From CAZEXD01 sp964516865 (lineage in GTDB: Bacteria > Patescibacteriota > Minisyncoccia > Minisyncoccales > Staskawiczbacteraceae), in contig CAZEXD010000012.1 in NCBI GenBank assembly GCA_964516865.1, forward strand, positions 1 through 16,460: a stretch of DNA of 16,460 nt. Reading direction: 5' to 3'. Shown here in pieces: positions 6,645-13,779 of the stretch. How positions within the stretch are numbered: the first letter of the stretch is position 1; each line of letters begins with the position of its first letter. Position numbers and translations under genes: made by a program. Below the pieces are notes generated by a model. It was given only the letters and a program-made list of their open reading frames with translations. It had not been told where the DNA came from and searched no databases.

Positions 6645-6740
6645 ATTATTTTAAAATTTTTGGATGGTTTGGTAGAATTGAGTTTAAGATAATTTAATAC
6701 AAAAATTCCAGTCGGGATTTTTTGAATTGGAAAAATGTTG

Positions 6741-6746
6741 TAGAAT
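6741..6746 (+). promoter_or_regulatory. Candidate -10 element giving a leaderless ybeY mRNA
   Basis: TAGAAT ends six bases before the A of the ybeY ATG (6753). That is the normal -10 to start-site distance, so transcription would start on the start codon. The -35 position holds only a T-run. No Shine-Dalgarno site is present, which is consistent with leaderless translation. Confidence 0.4.
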
Positions 6747-6752
6747 AATAAA

Positions 6753-7181
6753 ATGGCAATGGAAATAATCAATCTCACTAATTTTAAAATAGACAAGAAA
6801 AGTTTTTCACAGGTTGCAAAAATTGTTTTAAAAAGCGAAAATAGAAAAAAGGGAAACTTATCCGTTGTGTTGGTTAATCCGAATGAGATTAAAAAATTAA
6901 ACAAAAAATACAGAAAAAAAAATAAAATTACGGATGTGCTCGCCTTCGGCGAATTCCCCAACTCCCAATTTCCGATTTCCAATTCTTTGCTGGGCGAAAT
7001 AGTAATTTGTCCCGAGATGGTTAAAAAAAATGCTAAGAAATTCAATTCTGATTTTAAAAAAGAATTGATATTGGTTTTAATTCACGGCATTCTTCATTTG
7101 TTAGGCTATGATCATGAAGGATCAAGAAAAAAGGCAGAAAAAATGAGAGAAAAAGAGGAATATTATCTGTCGCAAATTTAA
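6753..7181 (+). CDS. ybeY: Endoribonuclease YbeY
   Basis: Metal-dependent RNase that acts in 16S rRNA 3'-end maturation and ribosome quality control. The 142-residue protein carries the metal-binding signature HGILHLLGYDHEG (111-123), with His111, His115 and His121. The substrate-side motifs are LNKKYRKKNKITDVLAF (49-65) and LLGEIVICPEMV (79-90). The segment PNSQFPISNS (69-78), between these motifs, is encoded by a 7-base-period repeat and is longer than in standard YbeY. ATG at 6753 is used; a second ATG at 6759 (M3) is possible. Confidence 0.96.
   Translation: MAMEIINLTNFKIDKKSFSQVAKIVLKSENRKKGNLSVVLVNPNEIKKLNKKYRKKNKITDVLAFGEFPNSQFPISNSLLGEIVICPEMVKKNAKKFNSDFKKELILVLIHGILHLLGYDHEGSRKKAEKMREKEEYYLSQI
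6959..6986. repeat. 7-base-period repeat inserted in ybeY
   Basis: Four degenerate heptamers, CAACTCC, CAATTTC, CGATTTC and CAATTCT, in the loop that precedes the conserved LLGEIVI strand. Translated as PNSQFPISNS. It keeps the frame and avoids the catalytic motif. Confidence 0.7.
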
Positions 7182-7204
7182 TTAATTTTCAAATACCAAC
7201 CCTT

Positions 7205-7316
7205 AATAAATTTCCAATATTTTATTAATAATTAAATTTTCAATTAACATCTCTGTTTGAAAGTTGAGAAGTTTAAGAGTTAACCGATAATTGAAAATTG
7301 ATAATTGGAATTTATT
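7205..7316. repeat. Large imperfect inverted repeat between ybeY and ftsA
   Basis: Outer arms AATAAATTTCCAAT (7205-7218) and ATTGGAATTTATT (7304-7316) pair with one base skipped. Inner arms AATTTTCAATTA (7235-7246) and TAATTGAAAATT (7288-7299) are exact complements. The right arm is itself a heptamer array: AATTGAA, AATTGAT, AATTGGA (7289-7309). It fills most of the 143-base spacer, ends 8 bases before the ftsA ATG, and could hide the ftsA start in a hairpin. No T-tract terminator is seen. Confidence 0.6.
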
Positions 7317-7324
7317 AAATTTTT

Positions 7325-8542
7325 ATGCCCAAATCATCTATTATTGTTGGTTTAGATCTGGGAACAAGTACGATTAAAATTTTGGTAGTCAAAAAAATCA
7401 GAAACGAATTACAAATTTTGGCTCAATCCCAGATACCATCTTTTGGTATGAGAAAGGGGGCGGTAGTTAATCCCGAAGAGGCGACAAAAAACATCCGCGC
7501 CCTTTTATCTGAATCAGAAAAACTTTCCGGCCAAAAGATTAACTCTGTTTTCGTAAACATTAATGGTAGTCATTTATATGTGGTGCCGTCTGACGGCATT
7601 ATTTCGGTTTCGCGTTCCGACCAAAAAATATCTCAAGAAGATATAGAAAGGGTTTTAGAGGCGGCGCGAGCGATTAATATTCATTCTAACGATGAAATTT
7701 TAGATGTTTTTCCAAAAGAATTTATTATTGATGATAAAGCCGGCATTAAAGAGCCAGAGGGCTTAACGGGAATTAGATTAGAGGCCAAGGTTATTTTGCT
7801 TTGTTATTTTCAGTCATATTTTATGAATCTGACTCAAGCAGTTTTAAACGCCAAACTTCAAATTGACGATATCATCCCTTCTCCTTTAGCAGCTGCTACC
7901 GCTGTTTTGACCCCTCAACAAAAGGAGCTGGGTGTAGCATTGATAGATATTGGTGCCACCACTACTGGTTTAGTGGTTTTTGAAGAAGGAACGCTGATTC
8001 ATTTTGCTGTTTTTCCTATCGGTTCTGATAACATTACCAATGATATTGCCATTGGTTTAAGAACAGATATACACACTGCCGAGAAAATAAAAAAAGAGTA
8101 TGGCACTTGTTTCTTGGGAAGTCGAAAAGAAAAATTATCCCAGAATAAAAAAATAGAAATTACAGATAAAACATCGACCCTTTCTTTTTCTAAGAAAAAC
8201 TTAGTGGATATTATTGAGCCGCGGGTTTCTGAAATTTTTGAATTGATTAATAAAGAATTGAAAAAAATTTCTCGGCAACAATTACTTCCTGGTGGCGTTG
8301 TTTTGACCGGCGGCGGGGTGAAAATTCCTAAAATTAGAGAGTTGGCAAAACAACAACTAAAATTACCTTGTTTAATTGGGGTCCCCAGGGGGATAGTTGG
8401 TATAGAAGAAGATCCCTCTTTGGCAACCGTTTGCGGTCTTGTTTTAGAAGGAGCGGAAATGATTAACGTGGGAAAACAGGAGGGATTTTTTCACATGATT
8501 TTTTTATTTTTTAAAAAATTTTTTAAAAAAATTATTCCCTAA
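7325..8542 (+). CDS. ftsA: Cell division protein FtsA
   Basis: Actin-fold ATPase that anchors FtsZ filaments to the membrane at the division site. The 405-residue protein has phosphate-1 motif GLDLGTSTIKILVV (9-22), the FtsA-specific 1C (SHS2) region at about 75-165, phosphate-2 motif LIDIGATTTGLVVF (206-219) and adenosine motif VVLTGGGVKIPKI (325-337). It ends in a short amphipathic, Phe- and Lys-rich helix (about 387-405, FFKKFFKKIIP), the expected membrane-targeting sequence. ftsZ follows after 22 bases, the usual division gene pair. No Shine-Dalgarno site; the start follows the inverted repeat closely. Confidence 0.96.
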   Translation: MPKSSIIVGLDLGTSTIKILVVKKIRNELQILAQSQIPSFGMRKGAVVNPEEATKNIRALLSESEKLSGQKINSVFVNINGSHLYVVPSDGIISVSRSDQKISQEDIERVLEAARAINIHSNDEILDVFPKEFIIDDKAGIKEPEGLTGIRLEAKVILLCYFQSYFMNLTQAVLNAKLQIDDIIPSPLAAATAVLTPQQKELGVALIDIGATTTGLVVFEEGTLIHFAVFPIGSDNITNDIAIGLRTDIHTAEKIKKEYGTCFLGSRKEKLSQNKKIEITDKTSTLSFSKKNLVDIIEPRVSEIFELINKELKKISRQQLLPGGVVLTGGGVKIPKIRELAKQQLKLPCLIGVPRGIVGIEEDPSLATVCGLVLEGAEMINVGKQEGFFHMIFLFFKKFFKKIIP

Positions 8543-8564
8543 TTTTTTTGGTAAAGTATAAAAA

Positions 8565-9497
8565 ATGAAAATAGACACAAGAATAAAAATTGTGGGAGTG
8601 GGGGGGTCTGGCTCAAATACGATTTCTCGAATGGTAAAATGCCACCTTCAAGGCGTTGATTTAATCGCTATTAACACAGATGCTCAAGCACTTCATTTTT
8701 GTCAGGCGCCTCAAAAAATATTAATTGGTAAAAATACTACTCGCGGTTTGGGCGCGGGTATGGATGTTTCCTTGGGAGAGAAATCCGCTAGAGAGAGCGA
8801 AAAAGAAATCGAAAACGTTCTAAGGGGAGCAAATATGGTTTTTATTACTTGCGGTTTAGGAGGTGGTACAGGTTCTGGCGCTAGTCCGATTATTGCTGAA
8901 ATATTAAAAAACCTTGGTATTTTGACAATTGCAGTGGTTACGAAACCATTTTCTTTTGAGGGAACGCAACGAGAAAGGGTTGCTTATTTGGCTCTTGAAA
9001 AACTGAAAAACCAAGTAGATGCTTTTTTGGTAATATCAAATGATAAATTACTTCAACTAACCAATGAAAAAACAACAGTAACAAACGCCTTTGAAATTTG
9101 TGACGAGGTTTTAAAAGAGGCGGTGCAAAGCATTACTGATTTAATTTTAAATCGAGGAATAGTGAGTGTTGATTTGGCTTCTGTTTTTTCAATTATGAAA
9201 AATGCCGGTCGTGTTTTATTCGGGGTGGGAAAATCAAGTGGAGAAAAACGAGCTTCTGAAGCAGCCATTAAAGCAATTAATTCATCATTGCTCGACTCTT
9301 CGATTAACGGCGCTAAAGCAATATTGTTTAATGTTTCAGCGCGAGATTTAACTCTTTCTGAAGTTTCCGAGATAGCCAAGATTATTACTCAGAGTGCCGA
9401 TCCGAAAGCCAAGATAATTTTTGGCGCGTTTGATAATAAAAACTTTAAAAAAGGAGAAATGAAGGTGACGGTTATTGCTACGGGAGCACGGGTTTGA
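8565..9497 (+). CDS. ftsZ: FtsZ-family protein, T7-loop-divergent and tail-less
   Basis: Tubulin-like GTPase that builds the division ring. The GTP-binding half is standard: GVGGSGSN (11-18), GLGAGMDVSLG (61-71), the signature GLGGGTGSGASP (97-108) and KPFSFEGTQRER (127-138). The second half aligns along its length, ending in KVTVIATG. Two departures: the T7 loop reads GIVSVDLASVFSIM (198-211), so the E. coli Asn207 and Asp212 positions are Ser201 and Ser206, with only Asp209 kept (Asp203), and Arg214 is Phe208. The protein stops at residue 310, right after the core, without linker or C-terminal conserved peptide. Weak GTP turnover is inferred. It may be the main FtsZ of a divergent lineage or a paralogue of the FtsZ-like type. 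It follows ftsA by 22 bases. Confidence 0.93.
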   Translation: MKIDTRIKIVGVGGSGSNTISRMVKCHLQGVDLIAINTDAQALHFCQAPQKILIGKNTTRGLGAGMDVSLGEKSARESEKEIENVLRGANMVFITCGLGGGTGSGASPIIAEILKNLGILTIAVVTKPFSFEGTQRERVAYLALEKLKNQVDAFLVISNDKLLQLTNEKTTVTNAFEICDEVLKEAVQSITDLILNRGIVSVDLASVFSIMKNAGRVLFGVGKSSGEKRASEAAIKAINSSLLDSSINGAKAILFNVSARDLTLSEVSEIAKIITQSADPKAKIIFGAFDNKNFKKGEMKVTVIATGARV

Positions 9498-9689
9498 CCA
9501 CTTTTTTTAATTAATTAAAATAGTAATAAATTGATATAAATAATTTATTAAAAAATTATTAACAAAAACAATCCGAATATCCCTGAATTTTATCCAAACG
9601 TTCCGGCCATATCACGCCTATAAGCAAAAAAATTTTTCTTATTAGGACATTTGGATATTTTAGTTGATTCAGATTGTTATTTATTTTTT
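9498..9689. other. ftsZ-nrdD spacer with AT palindromes
   Basis: Holds a 12-base palindrome TTAATTAATTAA (9507-9518) and a perfect 9-base hairpin TAATAAATT (9524-9532) / AATTTATTA (9542-9550). Neither is GC-rich enough to be a convincing terminator. No NrdR-type box or clear promoter was identified before nrdD. Confidence 0.4.
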
Positions 9690-11798
9690 ATGATGAACAA
9701 AATCATCAAAGTAAAAAAAAGAGATGGTAGCATTGTTGATTTTGATCAGTCGAAAATAACAGAGGCAATTTTTAAAGCAATTACCGCCACCCAGCAAGGA
9801 GATGGAAAGAAGTCAAAACGGCTTTCCGACCGAGTTGTGAAAATTTTGAACCGGCGCTTTAAAAAAGACGAGATTCCCCAAGTGGAACAAATTCAAGATA
9901 TAGTGGAGGAAGTTCTAATTTTAGAAGGATTGGTGGAAACTGCCAAGGCCTACATTCTTTACCGAGAACAAAGAAGGGCGATTCGCGAGGCGACAAAATT
10001 AATTGATGAATCTTCAGAAAAAATAGATAGTTATTTGAAAGAAATTGATTGGCAGATAAAAGAGAATGCTAATATGACTTTTTCTTTACAGGGATTAAAT
10101 CAGTATGTGGGGTCATATGTTTCAAAAAAATACTGGCTGAATAAAATTTATCCAAAAGAAATAAGAGAAGTTGCATTAAACGAGGATTTCCATATTCATA
10201 ACCTGGAATTGCTGGCTCCCTACTGCGCAGGATGGGATTTGTATGATTTTTTGGTTAAAGGGTTTGGCGGGGTGTCGGGGAAAATAGAGTGCCGACCTCC
10301 CAAACATTTTAGAACCGCTTTGGGTCAATTAGTAAACGTTTTGTTTACCTTACAGGGAGAAACAGCCGGCGCCAATGCAGTTTCAAACTTTGATACTCTT
10401 TTGGCGCCATTTATTAGGCATGATGGTTTAAACTATAAACAAGTGAAGCAGGCAATGCAAGAATTTTTATATAATTGCATGGTGCCAACAAGAGTAGGTT
10501 TCCAAACGCCATTTATTAATGTTTCTTTAGATATTAAACCGCCATTATTTTTAGCCAAACAACCTGTAATTATCGGCGGCCAGCCGCAAAAAGAAACATA
10601 TGGAGAATTTCAGCCGGAAATGGATATGTTTATTCAGGCTTTTTATGAGGGCATAATGGAAGGAGACGCCTCGGGAAGGCCGTTTACCTTTCCTATTCCA
10701 ACAGTTTCTATTACCAAAGATTTTGAATGGGAAAATCCAAAACTTTTGCCAATGTGGGAAGCAACGGCAAAATACGGCATTAATTATTTTTCGAACTTTA
10801 TTCATTCTGATATGAAACCGGAAGACTTTAGAAGTATGTGTTGCCGGCTTCGTTTGAATAATAAAGAATTATATATGAGAGGTGGGGGATTATTTGGTTC
10901 ACAGCCCTTAACAGGAAGCATTGGCGTGGTTACGATTAATATGCCGAGAATTGGATATCTTTCAAAAACCAAAAAAGAATTTTTCGAAAGATTGGGGAAC
11001 TTGATGGATTTAGCCAAAGAAAGTTTGGAAATTAAAAGAAAGGCCATTGATAACTTTATTGAAAAAGGTCTCTACCCTTATTCTAGGCACTATTTGTTTT
11101 CAGTGAAAAAGATGAGAGGTTCTTATTTTGGAAATCATTTTTCAACAATTGGTTTAATAGGAATGAATGAGGCGCTTTTGAATTTTTTAGGAGAGGATAT
11201 CGGTTCTAAACGAGGAAAAAAATTCGCTTTGGAGGTTTTAGATTTTATGAGAGAGAGATTGGTTAAATATCAAGAAGAGACAGGAAACTTGTATAATCTT
11301 GAAGCAACGCCGGGCGAAGGGACAAGTTATCGTCAGGCAAAAATTGATAAGGAAAAATATCCGCACATAATTACTGCCGGCACAAAAGAGGTTCCTTATT
11401 ACACAAATAGCACCCATTTGCCGGTTAATTATACCGACGATATTTTTGAGGCCTTGAAACTTCAAGACGGACTACAATGCAAATATACAGGCGGTACTGT
11501 TCTTCATGTGTTTTTAGGGGAAAAGATAAATGATCCCCAAATGGCTAAAAATTTGGTGAAAAAAATCTTTGAGAAATTCCACTTACCTTATATTACCCTT
11601 ACTCCCACTTTTTCAATTTGTCCTTCGCATGGTTATTTGGCGGGAGAATATTTTTATTGTCCAAAATGTGCTATCAAACAACCTTGCGAGGTTTACTCAA
11701 GGGTTGTCGGCTATCTTAGGCCTGTTCAGCAATGGCATAAAGGAAAGCAACAAGAATACAAAGAAAGAAAAGAATATAAAATACCGGTAATAGGATAG
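9690..11798 (+). CDS. nrdD: Anaerobic (class III) ribonucleoside-triphosphate reductase
   Basis: Oxygen-sensitive glycyl-radical enzyme reducing ribonucleotides to deoxyribonucleotides. From ATG 9690 it has 702 residues: an N-terminal ATP-cone regulatory domain (about 1-95, starting KVKKRDGSIVDFDQSKI), then the catalytic barrel with the thiyl-radical cysteine in APYCAGWDLYDF (Cys179) and the LQGETAGANAVSNFDT and VGFQTPFINVSLD segments. The C-terminus has a zinc site of four cysteines (644, 657, 660, 666) before the glycyl-radical loop SRVVGYLRPVQQW (Gly674). An in-frame TTG at 9651 would add 13 residues that do not fit the family; ATG 9693 is also possible. No Shine-Dalgarno site. Its activase NrdG is not in the window. 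Confidence 0.96.
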   Translation: MMNKIIKVKKRDGSIVDFDQSKITEAIFKAITATQQGDGKKSKRLSDRVVKILNRRFKKDEIPQVEQIQDIVEEVLILEGLVETAKAYILYREQRRAIREATKLIDESSEKIDSYLKEIDWQIKENANMTFSLQGLNQYVGSYVSKKYWLNKIYPKEIREVALNEDFHIHNLELLAPYCAGWDLYDFLVKGFGGVSGKIECRPPKHFRTALGQLVNVLFTLQGETAGANAVSNFDTLLAPFIRHDGLNYKQVKQAMQEFLYNCMVPTRVGFQTPFINVSLDIKPPLFLAKQPVIIGGQPQKETYGEFQPEMDMFIQAFYEGIMEGDASGRPFTFPIPTVSITKDFEWENPKLLPMWEATAKYGINYFSNFIHSDMKPEDFRSMCCRLRLNNKELYMRGGGLFGSQPLTGSIGVVTINMPRIGYLSKTKKEFFERLGNLMDLAKESLEIKRKAIDNFIEKGLYPYSRHYLFSVKKMRGSYFGNHFSTIGLIGMNEALLNFLGEDIGSKRGKKFALEVLDFMRERLVKYQEETGNLYNLEATPGEGTSYRQAKIDKEKYPHIITAGTKEVPYYTNSTHLPVNYTDDIFEALKLQDGLQCKYTGGTVLHVFLGEKINDPQMAKNLVKKIFEKFHLPYITLTPTFSICPSHGYLAGEYFYCPKCAIKQPCEVYSRVVGYLRPVQQWHKGKQQEYKERKEYKIPVIG

Positions 11799-11829
11799 TT
11801 ATTGTTTTTATAAATTTTTATAAAAAAAC

Positions 11830-11885
11830 GGATGGAGACGTTTCGGACACTTGCGATCGGATTCTCCGAAGGGCTGCTTTTTTAA
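11830..11885 (+). promoter_or_regulatory. Structured GC-richer element between nrdD and comEC
   Basis: A short GC-richer stretch ending in TTTTTT can form at least three exclusive hairpins sharing one segment: TTCGGA (11842-11847) / TCCGAA (11865-11870), TCGGA (11858-11862) / TCCGA (11866-11870 region) with a 3-base loop, and GGAGA (11834-11838) / TCTCC near 11863. Mutually exclusive pairing is typical of leader control elements, but no riboswitch class was recognised. The T-run follows the stems by about 8 bases, so a standard terminator is not supported. An 18-codon frame (METFRTLAIGFSEGLLF) coincides with it and has no ribosome site. Confidence 0.3.
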
Positions 11886-11975
11886 ATATTTTTAATATGC
11901 CGGGGGAAATAATTGGGTTAATTAGATATTTTGATTAATTTTTTCTTGTTTTAAAATTTGCATCCCAAGAGATTA

Positions 11976-13496
11976 ATGACTCCTTCAAAGATACTTTTTT
12001 GTTTTTGTTTTAGTTTTATTCTCGGTGTTTTTACCAGTTCTTTTTTTTCTTTCACCAATGAATCGGTTGCGCTTAATTTATTTGGATGGTTTTTCTTGTT
12101 TTGGGCCTTAATATTCATTTTAGTTTATTTTTTGACTAAAAATAAAAAAATTGCAATATTGGGTTTTTTGATTTTTGTTTTTGGATTAGGTGCTTGGCGA
12201 TATCAATTAGCTGATTTGAAGATTAAAACCAATTCTTTAAGCGGCTATTTGGGGAAAGAGGTGATAATAGCGGGGAAAATTGTGGAGGAGTCGGATGTTA
12301 GAGAAAAAAGTTCTCAAGTTATAATAAGCGCTGCTAAAATTTTTTTTGACGGAACGATAAAACCAGTTACTGGAAAAATTTTGGTTAGAGCGAACAAATA
12401 TCAAGAATTTAAATACGCTGACGGAGTAATAGTTAATGGTCTTTTAAAAGAGCCGGAAAACTTTGAGGACTTTAATTACAAAGAATATTTACTTAAAAGG
12501 GGAATCTGTTTTGAAATGGATTTTCCCCAAATTGAAGTGTTTGTCGAAGAGGGTTATTCTAATTTTTGGCAATTTGGGTATGGACAAATTTTAAAATTTA
12601 AAAACAAAATTCGGGAAAATATTAATCAATATTTTTCGCCGCCAGCCGATTTTTTTCTTTCCGCAATACTTTTGGGCGACCAAACAAGAATGACGCCGGA
12701 ATTGAAGGAAAAATTAAATATTACCGGTCTCCGTCATCTTACCGCCATTTCCGGTATGCACATTGCAATTTTAATTAGTATTTTAATGAGTTTGTTTTTG
12801 GGAATGGGTTTTTGGCGAAATCAGGCGTTTTATTTAACAGTGATTTTTATTGTTTTATTCGCTCTAATGGTTGGTCTTCGACCCTCGGTGTTACGAGGAG
12901 GAATGATGGGAATTATTTTTCTTTTGGCTCAAAAAACCGGCAGAGTGTCAACCAGTTTACGGATAATGGCCATCACCGCCGCTATGCTATTAATAGCAAA
13001 CCCCCTGCTTTTGAGATGGGATATTGGTTTTCAACTTTCTTTTTTAGCGCTTTTGGGAATTATTTTTTTAACACCACTTTTTGAAAACTTTTTTAAATTT
13101 ATTCCCGAGGAAAAATTTTTAAATTTTAGGAAAATTCTCGCTACCACTTTTTCCGCTCAGGTTTTTACGTTTCCTATTTTAATTTACAATTTTGGCAAGA
13201 TTTCTTTGGTTTCTCCTTTAACCAATGTTTTAATTTTGCCAATTATTTATTGGCTAATACTTTTTGGTTTTCTTTTCGGTTTCGGAAGCGTGATTGGGAG
13301 CGGTTTGGGATGGCTTTTCTTTTTTCCTTGTTGGTTTTTTATTAGTTATTCAATAAAAGTAATAGATATTTTTTCTCAGCCCTGGGCCGCAAAAATGGTC
13401 TCAAACATTCATTGGTTTTGGTTGGTTTTTCTTTATTTATTACTGGGAGTTTTCATAATTTGGTTAAAGAAAAAAAGCCCTATTCCTGATTTGTGA
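11976..13496 (+). CDS. comEC: ComEC/Rec2-family DNA-uptake channel, no metallo-beta-lactamase domain
   Basis: Membrane channel moving single-stranded DNA across the cytoplasmic membrane during transformation. The 506-residue protein has N-terminal membrane helices (about 1-75), a soluble OB-fold-like DUF4131 region (about 80-185: GYLGKEVIIAGKIVEES through NFEDFNYKEYLLKRGICFEM), then the Competence domain with the hallmark ITGLRHLTAISGMHIAIL (about 242-259) and many membrane segments to the C-terminus. It stops at WLKKKSPIPDL without the C-terminal metallo-beta-lactamase domain found in long ComECs. ATG 11976 (weak AAGAGA site 3 bases upstream) is chosen over an in-frame TTG at 11958. With dprA it points to DNA-uptake ability. 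Confidence 0.93.
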   Translation: MTPSKILFCFCFSFILGVFTSSFFSFTNESVALNLFGWFFLFWALIFILVYFLTKNKKIAILGFLIFVFGLGAWRYQLADLKIKTNSLSGYLGKEVIIAGKIVEESDVREKSSQVIISAAKIFFDGTIKPVTGKILVRANKYQEFKYADGVIVNGLLKEPENFEDFNYKEYLLKRGICFEMDFPQIEVFVEEGYSNFWQFGYGQILKFKNKIRENINQYFSPPADFFLSAILLGDQTRMTPELKEKLNITGLRHLTAISGMHIAILISILMSLFLGMGFWRNQAFYLTVIFIVLFALMVGLRPSVLRGGMMGIIFLLAQKTGRVSTSLRIMAITAAMLLIANPLLLRWDIGFQLSFLALLGIIFLTPLFENFFKFIPEEKFLNFRKILATTFSAQVFTFPILIYNFGKISLVSPLTNVLILPIIYWLILFGFLFGFGSVIGSGLGWLFFFPCWFFISYSIKVIDIFSQPWAAKMVSNIHWFWLVFLYLLLGVFIIWLKKKSPIPDL

Positions 13497-13511
13497 GAAT
13501 CGAGAATAGGG
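13470..13511 (-). terminator. Terminator for the leftward small gene, overlapping comEC end
   Basis: On the minus strand: perfect 8-base stem CCCTATTC (13511-13504) / GAATAGGG (13485-13478), 18-base loop, then CTTTTTTT (13477-13470). The comEC stop codon (13494-13496) is inside the loop. There is no T-run on the plus strand, so it serves the gene at 13522-13779. Confidence 0.8.
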
Positions 13512-13521
13512 ACTTGGTGGG

Positions 13522-13779
13522 TTATTCTTCCTCGGAGGGATCGGCAGTCATTTTTCTTTTTGCCCAGGAAAAAGAAAGAAGAGGAATACCGAAGCCAATA
13601 GTTATTGCCAAGGCAAAAGCAAGGGGATAGAGCAGAAAGCCCGCTACAACCTCAATGTCGGTTTTAGCCCTGTTTAGAATTGAATTAGCAATGCCAATAA
13701 TTCCCCAAAACTGAGCGGCTGAAACAATCATTGCCCCGAAGATACTTAAAAAAAGAACAAACCAGGTTGTCCGGCGCAT
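13522..13779 (-). CDS. Hypothetical small membrane protein, two helices
   Basis: Not recognised. The 85-residue protein starts MRRTTW and has two hydrophobic segments (about 6-34 and 44-72) separated by a short polar loop (NRAKTDIE), then a charged tail (WAKRKMTADPSEEE). The positive N-terminus and tail chemistry suggest a helical-hairpin integral membrane protein. AAAGGAGA (on the minus strand, about 13793-13786) lies 6 bases before the ATG, one of only three strong Shine-Dalgarno sites in the window. It has its own terminator and is convergent with comEC, so it is an independent unit. Composition is somewhat GC-richer than the neighbours. Confidence 0.75.
   Translation of the reverse strand: MRRTTWFVLFLSIFGAMIVSAAQFWGIIGIANSILNRAKTDIEVVAGFLLYPLAFALAITIGFGIPLLSFSWAKRKMTADPSEEE

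Larger units (their letters stand above)
6337..6645 (+). ncRNA. Unidentified GC-richer structured stretch, possible non-coding RNA
   Basis: About 300 bases between two terminators, visibly GC-richer than the genes around it. Predicted structure elements: GACCAG (6519-6524) / CTGGTC (6530-6535), extended by GCCTT / AGGGC pairing; a perfect palindrome GTCCGCGCGGAC near 6562-6573; and GTTC / GAAC arms near 6585-6607 around a short loop. No tmRNA, RNase P, SRP or tRNA signature was recognised. Frames are open only over short distances and no start has a good ribosome site. A GC-rich island in an AT-rich genome usually marks structured RNA, so this is the preferred reading. The 5' end and promoter were not located. 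Confidence 0.4.

Noticed and set aside
6337..6645. tmRNA, RNase P RNA or SRP RNA in the GC-richer island
   Set aside because: Looked for the tmRNA ends and tag, the RNase P GAGGAAAGTCC-type core and the SRP GGAAGGGAGCAGCC-type loop on both strands. A GGTTTCG and a GGGAGCA fragment occur, but none of the full conserved cores is present.
9651..9689. TTG start extending NrdD by 13 residues
   Set aside because: The added residues (MDILVDSDCYLFF) do not fit the family; the ATP cone begins right after the ATG pair at 9690-9695.
11832..11885. 18-codon ORF METFRTLAIGFSEGLLF
   Set aside because: No ribosome site, and it coincides exactly with a hairpin-rich segment; the structure explains the composition better than a peptide.
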